Position numbers and translations under genes: made by a program | Assembly: GCA_016709865.1 (NCBI GenBank) | Contig: JADJLX010000001.1 | Coordinates: 248,001-312,000 of the forward strand | From: Bacteroidales bacterium | GTDB lineage: Bacteria; Bacteroidota; Bacteroidia; Bacteroidales; VadinHA17 | DNA length: 64,000 nt | Reading direction: 5' to 3' | In this document: piece by piece, positions 17,241 to 26,237 of the stretch | Position numbering within the stretch: position 1 is the first letter of the stretch | How the letters are laid out: every line of letters begins with the position of its first letter | The notes under the pieces: model-generated | Database searches by the model: none | What the model saw: only the letters and a program-made list of their open reading frames with translations | What the model was told of the DNA's origin: nothing

Positions 17241-18530
17241 ATGAAAAAGCTACCCCTGATTCTCATAATTTTCGCCTCCCTTCATTTCTCAAATGCCTCA
17301 GCTCAAACTTCTCCCGACTACTCAAAGATCGACATGATGCTCGGCCGGGGCGAGTACAACCGGGTAATTGACACCTGCAAACTGATTCTCTCCGCAGACA
17401 GCCTTAATGATGTTATTTATTACAAAATGGGACTGGCATACCAGAACTTCCTGCCTGATGACAAATCATTTGACTGTTATCTTAAAGCCTCTGAAATTGC
17501 ACCTGAGAATAAAATATACAGATTTATGGTTGCCAAAGGGTATAATAACAAGGGTAAAAATAAAATGGCTGCACCTCTTCTGGAAAGTCTGTATGAAGCG
17601 GACACAATGAACTGGACCTATGCTTATTACCTGACTTCAATATATATGCTGGATAAAAAATATGACGAATCTTTAAAGATATACAAGAGGTTTTATGAAA
17701 AGGATTCAACAGATTATGTAGTTCTTGATAAGATTGGCTTTGCGCTTCTGAGAAAAGGTTTTTACCCGACCGCGATTGAGTATTACAACAAATCGCTGGC
17801 AATAAACCCCAAAAATATTGGGTCAATCAAGAATCTTTCATTTTTATATGCTTCAACTCTAATGGCTGATACAGCACTGAAACTGCTTACAATGGGAATT
17901 AAAATAGATTCTTCTGATCTTGATCTTTATATTCGCAGAGCTGCTCTCAACTTTTCGTATAACTATACAAAAAGAGCATTAGATGATTATCTCAGAATTA
18001 TGGCCACTGGTGATTCCACACTTCTCTTTATTAAACGGGCCGGTATAGGATATCACTATAACCTTCAGAACGAAAAAGCGGTTGAGTATCTTAAAATAGC
18101 GTTCAAAAAAGACTCAACTGATATTGAAGTTTCCACATTTCTGGCACGCAGTTACGAAAGGATGAAAGATTATAAGACCAGTGCCTGGTACTACAGAAGC
18201 ATTATCAGGAATCTTAATCCTTACCTGATGCAATTAAGCTATGCATATATATCTCTGGCACAGACATTGAATACAGATGGCCTTCATAAAGAGGCAATTG
18301 ACAATTATCTGGCAGGACAAAAATTTGGTCCGAACAGGAATACTGATATGATAATTGCAAATATCTATGACGAGAAACTTAACGACATCCCGAATGCCTT
18401 GCGTTATTATCAGCGTGTTCTCAATAATTATAAAAACGACAAGATGCCTCCCTCTTCAAAGTATTATGAATCAGTCCAGAAACGGGTTGATTACCTGAAA
18501 GAGAAACAGGCAACTGCGGCAAAAAAGTAG
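17241..18530 (+). CDS. Secreted tetratricopeptide-repeat protein
   Basis: Periplasmic or surface TPR protein of 429 aa. Signal peptide about 1-21 ('FASLHFSNASAQ'). The rest is helical hairpins with TPR spacing (34 residues) and residues, for example 'DKIGFALLRKGFYPTAIEYYNKSLAINPKN' type units near 160-190, and 'NEKAVEYLKIAFKKDSTD' near 280. TPR arrays bind protein partners; no catalytic domain is attached, so the function is unknown. It is followed 14 to 56 bp later by an alpha/beta hydrolase on the same strand. Confidence 0.8.
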   Translation: MKKLPLILIIFASLHFSNASAQTSPDYSKIDMMLGRGEYNRVIDTCKLILSADSLNDVIYYKMGLAYQNFLPDDKSFDCYLKASEIAPENKIYRFMVAKGYNNKGKNKMAAPLLESLYEADTMNWTYAYYLTSIYMLDKKYDESLKIYKRFYEKDSTDYVVLDKIGFALLRKGFYPTAIEYYNKSLAINPKNIGSIKNLSFLYASTLMADTALKLLTMGIKIDSSDLDLYIRRAALNFSYNYTKRALDDYLRIMATGDSTLLFIKRAGIGYHYNLQNEKAVEYLKIAFKKDSTDIEVSTFLARSYERMKDYKTSAWYYRSIIRNLNPYLMQLSYAYISLAQTLNTDGLHKEAIDNYLAGQKFGPNRNTDMIIANIYDEKLNDIPNALRYYQRVLNNYKNDKMPPSSKYYESVQKRVDYLKEKQATAAKK

Positions 18531-18586
18531 ATATTTAGCAGTATTTGCCTATCTTGCATATAATTGTTTTCCTTAAACCAATAAGT

Positions 18587-19582
18587 ATGAAGACTTTTGC
18601 AAAATGGCTTGGCGGGATTATCCTGGTACTTCTGATAGCTTACGCTGTTGGTCCCAAACCGGCAAAACCTGAATTTAAGATACCTGAAATAAGTGTTGCT
18701 TCAACACTTATTGATCTTGAAAAACAAATTACTGAAAGTGAAAAGGGTGTCCGGGGTATTAAACCCGACAATCAGGCAAGAATAGTCTGGGCCGACACAA
18801 GTAAAAAAGAGAAAACGAAGATTGCATTTCTTTACCTTCACGGGTTTTCTGCAAGTCAGGCTGAGGGAGAACCTGTACACAGGCGTATAGCGAAAAAATA
18901 TAATGCAAATCTGTTCCTTGCAAGGCTTGCAGCACATGGAATCGACAGAGGTGACAGCTCAATGATAGACCTGACTGCAGATGATTATGTTGCCTCAGCT
19001 GAAATAGCACTGGCCATTGCTAAGCAGTTGGGTGAAGAAGTTATTGTAATAGGGACATCTGCAGGCGGAGCGCTTACTCTTTTTCTAGCCTCCCGTCATC
19101 CGGAAATAAAGGGTATTGTACTCTATTCCCCTTGTGTTAAATTATATGATGGTACAGCAGTAATCTTAAACAAACCATGGGGATTGCAGATTGCGCGAAA
19201 AGTAACCGGCGGACCTGTAAATAAATATGATGCCGAGAGTCCGGAACATGCAAACTACTGGCAGCTTAAGTACAGGATTGAAGCATTGGTTGCTCTTCAG
19301 AATCTTGTTTCAAATACGATGAAACCAGAGACCTTCTCTAAGATTAAATGTCCTGTTTTCCTTGGTTACTATTATAAAAGCGAAACCGAACAGGATAATA
19401 CTGTATCAGTTCCTGCAATGCTTAAAATGTATGATGAATTAGGTACTCCTGCGGATTTGAAACAAAAGATGGCCTTCCCTGAAACCGGGGCACATGTAAT
19501 TGCTTCGTATATCAGATCTAAGGATTGGCAAAGCGTTGAAAGGGAAACAGATAGGTTTCTTGCTGAGATCGTAAAACTATAA
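18587..19582 (+). CDS. Alpha/beta-hydrolase, membrane-anchored or secreted
   Basis: Serine hydrolase of the lysophospholipase/esterase type (331 aa from the ATG at 18587; a TTG at 18545 would add 14 residues before a normal signal/anchor, so is less likely). N-terminal hydrophobic segment 'WLGGIILVLLIAYAVG'. Core: 'FLYLHGFSASQAEGE' (oxyanion loop), nucleophile Ser in 'IGTSAGGALTLFLAS', late Asp region near 'FLGYYYKSETEQDNTV' and catalytic His in 'ETGAHVIAS'. Substrate unknown; a lipid or ester at the envelope is probable. Downstream lies an SDR remnant. Confidence 0.8.
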   Translation: MKTFAKWLGGIILVLLIAYAVGPKPAKPEFKIPEISVASTLIDLEKQITESEKGVRGIKPDNQARIVWADTSKKEKTKIAFLYLHGFSASQAEGEPVHRRIAKKYNANLFLARLAAHGIDRGDSSMIDLTADDYVASAEIALAIAKQLGEEVIVIGTSAGGALTLFLASRHPEIKGIVLYSPCVKLYDGTAVILNKPWGLQIARKVTGGPVNKYDAESPEHANYWQLKYRIEALVALQNLVSNTMKPETFSKIKCPVFLGYYYKSETEQDNTVSVPAMLKMYDELGTPADLKQKMAFPETGAHVIASYIRSKDWQSVERETDRFLAEIVKL

Positions 19583-19604
19583 ACATATTTAAATTTTTCC
19601 GGCT

Positions 19605-19763
19605 TTGTTAAAGGTGCTTGTTACAGGAGGAGCCACAGGTAGAGTTGGCATGCCTTCCGACATAGCAAAAGCCTGTATCTTCCTGTCTGAGAATGATTTC
19701 ATTAATGGAGAGAATATAATAATTGATGGCGGGATGACGCGAAAAATGATATATGAACCATAG
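19605..19763 (+). pseudogene. Short-chain dehydrogenase remnant with internal deletion
   Basis: An open frame of about 52 codons reads 'LKVLVTGGATGRVGMPSDIA' and goes on with 'ACIFLSENDFINGENIIIDGG'. The first part is the N-terminal NAD(P)-binding TGxxxG strand of classical SDRs; the second is their C-terminal end (R-x-G-x-P-x-D-I-A ... G-x-x-I-x-x-D-G-G). About 170 codons, including the Ser-Tyr-Lys catalytic core, are missing and the two ends are joined in frame. Not enzymatically able. No clear ATG start (TTG at 19605). Confidence 0.8.
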
Positions 19764-19807
19764 AATATAAATCTCCCTTTCTCCTCTTCTTCCCCTCACC
19801 TGTTCAA

Positions 19808-19850
19808 AACAAAAAATGCCGCCCTGAGCGAAGCCGAAGGGCGACATTTT
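19808..19850 (-). terminator. Intrinsic terminator of tRNA-Gln containing a dispersed palindrome
   Basis: On the minus strand, just after tRNA-Gln, 'AAAATGTCGCCCTTC' pairs with 'GGGCGGCATTTTTTG'; the stem is G/C-rich and is followed by a T run. The loop/stem holds 'CCCTTCGGCTTCGCTCAGGG', a palindrome found widely between bacterial genes. Confidence 0.7.
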
Positions 19851-19851
19851 G

Positions 19852-19924
19852 TTGACCCACCAGGTTTCGAACCTGGACTCTTCAGAACCAAAATCTGACG
19901 TGTTGCCAATTACACCATGGGTCA
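19852..19924 (-). tRNA. tRNA-Gln (anticodon TTG)
   Basis: Complete cloverleaf on the minus strand: acceptor TGACCCA/TGGGTCA with discriminator A, D-arm GTGT/ACAC, anticodon arm TCAGA-TTTTGGT-TCTGA with anticodon TTG, and T-arm CCAGG-TTCGAAA-CCTGG. CCA is not encoded. The nearby stretch to 20010 holds nothing else I can name. Confidence 0.97.
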
Positions 19925-20010
19925 GTTATTCCGCAAAACGCGATGCAAAATTAGAAAAATATTTTAAAAGTGATCACAAACTGTCGATTTTGATCCGGAG
20001 CTTATAAGAT

Positions 20011-20433
20011 CTATTTCTGACCGGATAAGATCTGCTCATACTTTTTGCTGCTCATCTCATTCACCTCAACAACCAGAAACGGACACTCCAGAAGAGATCG
20101 AAGAATAAAACCCAGCTCACCCATATCATCATCACCCTGTTCAAAATACCAGGTAACGCTGGCATTATCACATATTTCATTGAGTCCGGACAACTCTTTA
20201 AGGATAGTATAGATCCATTTAGTAGAACTGGTGTTTATGTATTCAAAACCTATGTCTATTTTTGATTTTCCCTTATACTTAACTACATATTCCGCCAGCC
20301 ATTCCAAAACAGGTCTGTAGAATTCTCCGGGGTTTTCAGGGATTGAGCGACCCATAATGAAAATCCTGCCGGGTTGCAGAATAATCCGGGGAGTTCTTTT
20401 TGTAGAATCTTTTATAATTGAATCAGGGTACAT
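20011..20433 (-). CDS. SiaC-family regulatory phosphoprotein (DUF1987)
   Basis: Small cytoplasmic protein of 140 aa, DUF1987/SiaC fold related to anti-sigma antagonists. Seen: 'GRSIPENPGEFYRPVLEWL' (family signature), 'IGFEYINTSSTKWIYTIL' with Thr68 at the position that is the phosphorylation site in Pseudomonas SiaC, and 'VTWYFEQGDDDMGELG'. In Pseudomonas SiaB phosphorylates SiaC, the SiaA PP2C phosphatase reverses it, and unphosphorylated SiaC activates a diguanylate cyclase. Here no SiaB-like gene or GGDEF protein is next door; two SpoIIE/PP2C phosphatases are in the window (26.8 and 38.2 kb). Its partner is thus unknown. Confidence 0.85.
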   Translation of the reverse strand: MYPDSIIKDSTKRTPRIILQPGRIFIMGRSIPENPGEFYRPVLEWLAEYVVKYKGKSKIDIGFEYINTSSTKWIYTILKELSGLNEICDNASVTWYFEQGDDDMGELGFILRSLLECPFLVVEVNEMSSKKYEQILSGQK

Positions 20434-20503
20434 AATTACATCATTACACCTTAAACAGAGTGTTAACCTGTAAAATTAGAAAAAGGTATAAACTATCCAA
20501 ATA

Positions 20504-20746
20504 TTACTGTGTTACATTCTGGTTAAAAAGCGTCGGTTCATTCTCTTCCCACAGAGTAGGATGCTCTTCTTCAAACCGCTTAAGTATAGCCTTCATTATT
20601 GTTTCCCTGAGAAATTCAGATTTGTTCTTAATCCTGTATCGGTTACAGTAAATCCCCAAGGCTCTCATCTCCCTGTTATTGAGCATTAGAGAGAGACGGT
20701 TTGTTCGTCTTAAACGATCTTCCTTATATATATTTCGTCGCACCAA
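20504..20746 (-). CDS. Small conserved ribbon-helix-helix-like protein
   Basis: 80-residue basic protein. The middle 'NRLSLMLNNREMRALGIYCNRYRIKNKSEFLRETIMKAI' splits into a beta strand and two helices in ribbon-helix-helix (CopG/MetJ-like) order, with 'NKSEFLRETI' as helix 2. This suggests DNA binding, but the match is structural, not to a named family. It starts near 'TATATATTTC' in the aldolase downstream region and is preceded by the aldolase terminator, so it has its own promoter. It may control nearby genes or itself. Confidence 0.6.
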   Translation of the reverse strand: MVRRNIYKEDRLRRTNRLSLMLNNREMRALGIYCNRYRIKNKSEFLRETIMKAILKRFEEEHPTLWEENEPTLFNQNVTQ

Positions 20747-20774
20747 ATTAATTTCCGCTTCAGACAGCTAATAT

Positions 20775-20808
20775 AAAAAAAAACAGCCAGTCTGTTTCGA
20801 CTGGCTGT
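20775..20808 (-). terminator. Intrinsic terminator of the aldolase gene
   Basis: A 10-bp perfect stem, ACAGCCAGTC/GACTGGCTGT, with a 6-nt loop, lies 8 bp after the aldolase stop; on the minus strand it is followed by a run of nine T. Confidence 0.93.
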
Positions 20809-20815
20809 ATGCTAA

Positions 20816-21787
20816 TTATGCTTTGTTCGCACTTCCGAGTACGTTTACAACTTTATGTTTGTAAAGCTCTTTAAGCTTATCGCGTGCAGGTCCCAGATAA
20901 TTACGCGGGTCAAATTCACCTGGTTTTTCAACAAACACCTTGCGGATTGCAGCAGTCATTGCAAGACGTCCGTCGCTATCTATGTTGATCTTGCAGACAG
21001 CTGATTTTGCAGCTCTGCGTAACTGATCCTCAGAAACACCTGCAGTATTTTCCATTTTACCACCATATTTGTTAATATCTGCAACAATATCCTGAGGTAC
21101 TGAAGATGCTCCATGAAGAACAATAGGAAAGCCGGGAATACGTTTCTCACACTCCTCAAGAATGTCAAAACGAAGAGGGGGAGGAAGCTGACCCGGTTCT
21201 ACCTTAAATTTGAAAGCTCCATGTGATGTACCGATCGAAATTGCAAGTGAGTCTACTCCGGTTTTCTTAACGAAGTCTTCAACTTCCTCAGGCCTTGTGT
21301 AAGATGAATGGTCTGACGATACTTCATCTTCGATACCGGCTAAAACACCAAGTTCACCTTCTACAGTAACATCATATTTATGCGCATATTCGACTACCTC
21401 CTTCGTTAACCTGATGTTTTCTTCATAAGGAAAATGTGAGCCATCGAACATCACTGAGGAAAAACCTGATTCTATACAAGATTTACAGGTTTCGAGTGAA
21501 TCACCATGATCAAGATGCAGAACAATCGGAATTGCATATCCAAGTTCCTTGGCATACTCAACAGCACCTTTTGCAAGATATTGAAGCAGAGTCTGGTTGG
21601 CATATTTGCGTGCACCTTTAGATACCTGAAGAATCACCGGAGATTTCGTCTCCACACAGGCACTTATAATTGCCTGTAACTGCTCAAGATTATTAAAATT
21701 GAAAGCAGGAATAGCATACCCGCCTTTAACCGCATTCCTGAACAATTCTTTCGAATTTACTAAGCCTAATTCTTTATAATGTAACAT
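20816..21787 (-). CDS. fba: Class II fructose-bisphosphate aldolase
   Basis: Zinc-dependent cleavage of fructose 1,6-bisphosphate to glyceraldehyde 3-phosphate and dihydroxyacetone phosphate in glycolysis, and the reverse. The 323-aa chain has the class II set: 'AIPAFNFNNLEQLQAI', the zinc/active-site strand 'VLHLDHGDSLETCKSCI', 'SSVMFDGSHFPYEENI', 'VEGELGVLAGIED', 'LAISIGTSHGAFKF', 'FPIVLHGASSVP' and 'KINIDSDGRLAMTAAIRK'. The lengths and motifs fit the type common in Bacteroidota. It is monocistronic with a strong terminator downstream. The gap before the TolC gene (21788-22017) is A/T-rich with no clear element. Confidence 0.95.
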   Translation of the reverse strand: MLHYKELGLVNSKELFRNAVKGGYAIPAFNFNNLEQLQAIISACVETKSPVILQVSKGARKYANQTLLQYLAKGAVEYAKELGYAIPIVLHLDHGDSLETCKSCIESGFSSVMFDGSHFPYEENIRLTKEVVEYAHKYDVTVEGELGVLAGIEDEVSSDHSSYTRPEEVEDFVKKTGVDSLAISIGTSHGAFKFKVEPGQLPPPLRFDILEECEKRIPGFPIVLHGASSVPQDIVADINKYGGKMENTAGVSEDQLRRAAKSAVCKINIDSDGRLAMTAAIRKVFVEKPGEFDPRNYLGPARDKLKELYKHKVVNVLGSANKA

Positions 21788-22017
21788 AATTTAATGTTTT
21801 AAATTAAGTCGCACAAGATAGCTATTTTAGCTTTAGCGGCCAAAATAAATAGAAATAAATATCAATTCTGTCTGAGATATTAATTATCTTCGTAGCCTTA
21901 TTTTTAAAAATATCTGCACTGATAAATAAAAGTTGTAATTGCCAAATAACCACATTTTTAATAGCAATGTCCCGCTCGTTTTCCATTAATATAATTTCAA
22001 AAACAAACTTTTTTCAA

Positions 22018-23397
22018 ATGAAAAGAATCCTTTTGTTAATGTTTTCATTTCTTCTTCTCTCACGCGGAATTACTTTTTCCCAGCAGAAAGACTGGTCCCT
22101 TGAAGATTGTATCAGATATGCAATTGATAATAATATTCAGATCAAACAGCAGGGGATTCAGACTGAATACCAGAAGAATGCACTTGAACTTTCAAAACTG
22201 AGGCTGCTGCCATCTGTCAATGGTTCGGCAAGCCACAATTACTCATTCGGCCGTGCACTCGATCAGACTACTTACCAGTATACCGATAATCAGACAGTAC
22301 AGTCAAACAATTTTTATGTCGGTGCAACTCTTAATCTGTTTAATGGCCTGGTTAATTATAATACAATCAACAGAAGCAAATATGATCTCCTCTCAAGTCA
22401 GGAAGATCTTAATAATTTCAGAGACAATATTGCCCTTACTGTTGCAATGGATTATCTGCAGATTCTTCTTAATAAAGAGCTTGTTACGGCAACTGAGAAC
22501 CAGCTTGAGATTACCAGACAACAGATTGAAAAAACAAGGAAACTGGTTGATGCAGGTAGTGTTGCCAGGGGAAGCCTTCTACAGATTGAAGCTCAGGCTG
22601 CCAATGAGGAGCTTCAGCTTATAAACATCAAAAATCAGCTGGAGACCTCCATACTCAATATCACTCAGCTCCTTGAACTTAAAACCCCTGAAGGATTTCA
22701 GATTTTTGTTCCTGATATAGCATTGGACACTAATACATTGGTAACAGGAAATATAAATGAAATCTATGAAGTTGCTGTAGGTACAAGACCTGAGATAAAG
22801 AGTTCACAATACAAACTTATGGCCAGTGAATACGACCTTAAAATAGCCCAGGGAGGCAGAAGTCCCAGACTTTCAATGAGCAATTCGTTTAGTACCGGGT
22901 ATTCCGACATAAGAAAAAAAATGCTGGGTATTGACCCGGCTACTCTTCAGCCAATTTATGGCAACTACTCATTCGCAGACCAGGTGAACGATAACATCAA
23001 TTACGGTATAGGTTTTTCTCTTAACATCCCAATCCTCAACGGATGGCAGGTGAACAAAAATATTTCAAACTCCCGCCTTGCAATACAGAACAGCGAATAT
23101 GCACTTGAGGGAACAAAGAAAACACTTTATAAAAACATACAGAAAGCATATACCGATGCTGTTGCTGCCATGAAAAAATATAATGCCAGCTTAAAGGCAG
23201 TTGTCTCAACACAGGAATCTTTCAGATATACCGAACAGAAATTCAATGTTGGCATGGTTACTCCTGTCGATTATAATGCTGCCAAAACCCAGCTTCTGAA
23301 TGCACAGTCAGATATGGCGCAGTCTAAATATGAATTTATTTTCAAAACAAAGGTTCTCGACTTCTACAAAGGGATGCCTCTTAACCTCAATAACTGA
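22018..23397 (+). CDS. TolC-family outer membrane efflux protein
   Basis: Outer-membrane channel subunit for export or efflux. The ATG at 22018 gives a signal peptide ('MKRILLLMFSFLLLSRGITFS'); an ATG at 21967 adds a poor 17-residue extension. Mature 'WSLEDCIRYAIDNNIQIKQQ' and a second similar repeat from about residue 265 ('IYEVAVGTRPEIKSSQYKLM') are the two OEP halves; long helices with Gln/Glu/Ala follow 'LDQTTYQYTDNQTVQSNNFY'. The HlyD-type adaptor starts 31 bp later, in the same operon, but no inner-membrane pump gene follows. Confidence 0.92.
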   Translation: MKRILLLMFSFLLLSRGITFSQQKDWSLEDCIRYAIDNNIQIKQQGIQTEYQKNALELSKLRLLPSVNGSASHNYSFGRALDQTTYQYTDNQTVQSNNFYVGATLNLFNGLVNYNTINRSKYDLLSSQEDLNNFRDNIALTVAMDYLQILLNKELVTATENQLEITRQQIEKTRKLVDAGSVARGSLLQIEAQAANEELQLINIKNQLETSILNITQLLELKTPEGFQIFVPDIALDTNTLVTGNINEIYEVAVGTRPEIKSSQYKLMASEYDLKIAQGGRSPRLSMSNSFSTGYSDIRKKMLGIDPATLQPIYGNYSFADQVNDNINYGIGFSLNIPILNGWQVNKNISNSRLAIQNSEYALEGTKKTLYKNIQKAYTDAVAAMKKYNASLKAVVSTQESFRYTEQKFNVGMVTPVDYNAAKTQLLNAQSDMAQSKYEFIFKTKVLDFYKGMPLNLNN

Positions 23398-23428
23398 TTA
23401 AAACCAAATCATTTTAAGATACAAAATC

Positions 23429-24690
23429 ATGAAAAACAATAAGATCCTTAAGATTTTACTTCCTATAGCAATAATCCTAATAATATTTGCAATTATTGGC
23501 AAGAAACAGGGTTGGTTCGGAAAGGCATTAACAGTAAAGGTAGCTGTGGAAAATGCTGAAGCAAGGGTTATTATCGAAACTATAACAGCCAACGGGAAGA
23601 TTCAGCCCGAAAAAGAAGTTAAAATCAGTCCTGATGTTTCAGGTGAGATTGTTGAACTGACAATTAAAGAGGGCGATCAGGTTCAGAAGGGGCAGCTGCT
23701 TCTCAGAATAAAACCCGACACTTATATCTCACAGAGAGACAGGTCTCTTGCAGCAATTAGTTCATCACGTGCACGTCTTGCACAGTCAGAAGCTCAGTTT
23801 ACCCAGGCAGAACTTTCCTTTAACAGGAGTAAACAGCTATATGAAGAACAGACTATTTCAAAATCTGAATTTGAACAGGCTCAGGCTTCTTATGCAGTTG
23901 CGAAAGCCGAGGTAGAAGCAGCAAAATTTTCTGTTGTGAGTTCAGAAGCTTCACTTAAAGAGGCAAATGAAATGCTTACTAAGACATCAATATTTGCTCC
24001 TATGTCCGGTACTGTCTCAATGCTTCTTGTTGAACTGGGAGAAAGAGTTGCCGGAACCAACCTCATGGCGGGTACAGAGCTTCTTAGAGTTGCCGACTTA
24101 TCGAGGATGGAGGCCCAGGTACAGGTTAATGAGAACGATATTGTCAGAGTTAGTCTTGGTGATACCGCACTCATTGAGGTTGATGCGTATCTTGACCAGA
24201 AATTTAAAGGTATTGTAACCGAAATCGCCAACTCTGCAAAAACAACAGGTGTCTCCGCCGATCAGGTTACTAACTTCGATGTCAAGATTCTTGTCATCCC
24301 GGAATCATATAAAAAACTTGTTGATGCGGGTGAAGCAAATCCGTTCAGACCGGGGATGTCGGCTACAGTTGATATCCAGACAGAATCAAAAAGGACATTA
24401 TTACTGTTCCCATCCAATCAGTTACAACCCGTACCGATACAACGAAAGTATCAACAGGTACTGCAACTTACGATGACATCCGGACAATTGTATTCACAAC
24501 CGACGGTACATATGCTTTTGCAAAAGATGTGAAGACCGGAATTCAGGATAACACCTATATTGAGATTTTATCAGGAGTAAGTGCAGGCGAAAAAGTAATA
24601 TCTGCCCCATTCAGTGCAATCAGTAAGAAATTATCTGACAGTACTCTTATTGAAATAGTAAAGAAAGAAGATCTTTTCAAGGTAAAATAG
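23429..24690 (+). CDS. HlyD/MacA-type periplasmic adaptor (frameshifted as sequenced)
   Basis: Membrane fusion protein linking an inner-membrane pump to TolC. N-terminal membrane helix 'ILKILLPIAIILIIFAIIG', then lipoyl-like 'GEIVELTIKEGDQVQKGQLL', a coiled-coil hairpin (about 95-175) and the second lipoyl half 'IFAPMSGTVSMLLVELGERV'. The frame breaks near 24389 where an A run (TCAAAAAGG) seems one base short: the first frame ends in an unrelated tail at 24532, while a shift of one base restores 'KDIITVPIQSVTTR', 'VKTGIQDNTYIEILSG' and 'GEKVISAPFSAI' to a stop at 24690, giving a normal ~420-residue adaptor. Likely a sequencing error. tsaB follows. Confidence 0.85.
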
Positions 24691-24712
24691 ATTTTCCGTA
24701 TTCCTGTTAAAC

Positions 24713-25390
24713 ATGATTATATGTCTTGAGACAGCAACAAATCTTTGTTCCGTAGCGTTGTGTAACAATGCCGGTGTTATCTCTTTGAGAGAAAGCAATG
24801 ATTTGAAGTCGCATGCATCTATGCTCACTGTCTTTATCAATGAAATACTCAATGAAGCAGGAATAAAAGCCCGGCAACTTGATGCTGTAGCTGTAAGTAA
24901 GGGACCCGGTTCTTATACCGGACTCAGAATAGGAGTCTCTGTAGCAAAAGGAATTGCATACGCAGCATCAATACCGCTGATCGGTATCGACACAATGGTA
25001 TCGATGTTTCATGGTGCTGGCAGAAAAAGTTCACTTTATTGCCCGATGCTTGATGCAAGAAGAATGGAGGTCTATTATGCAGTTTATAACAGTAAAGGCG
25101 AAACAATAAGGGGTATTTCAGCTAAAATTATTACTGAAGATACATTTAGTGATATCCCTTCATCAGAAGAGATTCTTATTTTCGGAGACGGAGCAGCAAA
25201 ATGCAAAGGGGTTATAAAACGGCCGAATATAAAATTTGATGACAGTTTCAGGATTTCTGCTTCGCATATGTATATACCTGCTGTTCAGGCTTTGAAAGAT
25301 CGTCACTTTGAAGATGTTGCATATTTTGAGCCATTTTATCTTAAAGATTTCATAACTTCCACTCCCAGGAAGAATGTCCTTGGGAATTAA
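24713..25390 (+). CDS. tsaB: tRNA threonylcarbamoyladenosine biosynthesis protein TsaB
   Basis: Part of the TsaB-TsaD-TsaE complex that puts t6A on A37 of ANN-reading tRNAs. The 225-aa protein has the ASKHA start 'MIICLETATNLCSVALCN', the dimerisation/phosphate region 'LDAVAVSKGPGSYTGLRIGVSVAKGIAYA', 'DARRMEVYYAVY' and 'FGDGAAKCKGV'. Typical length and motif order. It lies 22 bp after the adaptor gene; the next gene starts after its end or slightly inside it, depending on start choice. Confidence 0.94.
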   Translation: MIICLETATNLCSVALCNNAGVISLRESNDLKSHASMLTVFINEILNEAGIKARQLDAVAVSKGPGSYTGLRIGVSVAKGIAYAASIPLIGIDTMVSMFHGAGRKSSLYCPMLDARRMEVYYAVYNSKGETIRGISAKIITEDTFSDIPSSEEILIFGDGAAKCKGVIKRPNIKFDDSFRISASHMYIPAVQALKDRHFEDVAYFEPFYLKDFITSTPRKNVLGN

Positions 25391-25424
25391 TTGGCACAAT
25401 TACTGCTTGTATTCAGACAAGAGC

Positions 25425-26204
25425 ATGAATAAGATTTTAAATATCGCCATTCTGGGACTCTTTCTTTCAACCGGAAGTAAGGGACAAACGATTTCTTATA
25501 AAACCGGGGAGCTGATTAATTATAGCATTCATTATGGAGTTATTACAGGGGGTCTGGCTTCCCTTGAACTAATTAGTGAAATAAATAACGGGAAAGAGGT
25601 ATGGCATTCAAAACTGATTGCTAAAACCACCGGGGTGGCTGATGCAGTTTATAGAGTGCTTGATGTCTACGAAAGCTACATCGATCCGGCTACTGAACTT
25701 CCTGTTAAGTCGATAAGGAATATACGTGAGGGACGATACAGGAAATACAATGTTGTTCTTTTCGATCATAAAACACGTGCTGATTCTGCCATTCTGACCA
25801 GTGATCTTACAGGCAATCACGTCGTTCAGAAAGGAATTCATGACATCCTCTCCTGCTTTTACTATTTCCGGAACCACATTCTTCCGGTTGGCTCAAATCT
25901 TAAAGAAGGAGAATTAATCACCATTATGACCTGGTTCACGGATGAACTATACCCGATCAGACTCAGGTATATTGGAACGGAAGAAGTAAAAACAAAGGTA
26001 GGTAAGATCAAATGTTTGAAATTTAATCCGGTAACCGAAACAGGAAGGTTATTCAAAACAGAGGAGGACGTCTCTTTCTGGTTTTCAGCAGATAAAAATT
26101 TTTTACCGGTTAAAGTACGATTTGATATCTTTGTGGGGGCATTTACTGTTGAAATGATAAGTTATCAGGGACTTATGTACCCGCTTGAGACAATAAAAAA
26201 ATAA
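25425..26204 (+). CDS. DUF3108 domain protein, exported
   Basis: Periplasmic protein of 259 aa, signal peptide about 1-21 ('MNKILNIAILGLFLSTGSKG'). The body is the DUF3108 beta-rich fold: 'GELINYSIHYGVITGGLASLELI', 'SKLIAKTTGVADAVYRVLDVYES', 'GIHDILSCFYYFR' and 'VKTKVGKIKCLKFNPV'. No enzymatic residues are known for the family. The ATG at 25425 is preferred; one at 25374 overlaps the tsaB end by 17 bp and adds residues ahead of the signal. efp follows 33 bp later. Confidence 0.82.
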   Translation: MNKILNIAILGLFLSTGSKGQTISYKTGELINYSIHYGVITGGLASLELISEINNGKEVWHSKLIAKTTGVADAVYRVLDVYESYIDPATELPVKSIRNIREGRYRKYNVVLFDHKTRADSAILTSDLTGNHVVQKGIHDILSCFYYFRNHILPVGSNLKEGELITIMTWFTDELYPIRLRYIGTEEVKTKVGKIKCLKFNPVTETGRLFKTEEDVSFWFSADKNFLPVKVRFDIFVGAFTVEMISYQGLMYPLETIKK

Positions 26205-26237
26205 TTACTAACTTTATTATAGAATAACTCAAATTTT

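Noticed and set aside
20011..20433. Ordinary STAS anti-sigma antagonist
   Set aside because: The signature 'SIPENPGEFY' and 'YINTSSTK' belong to the DUF1987/SiaC family instead.
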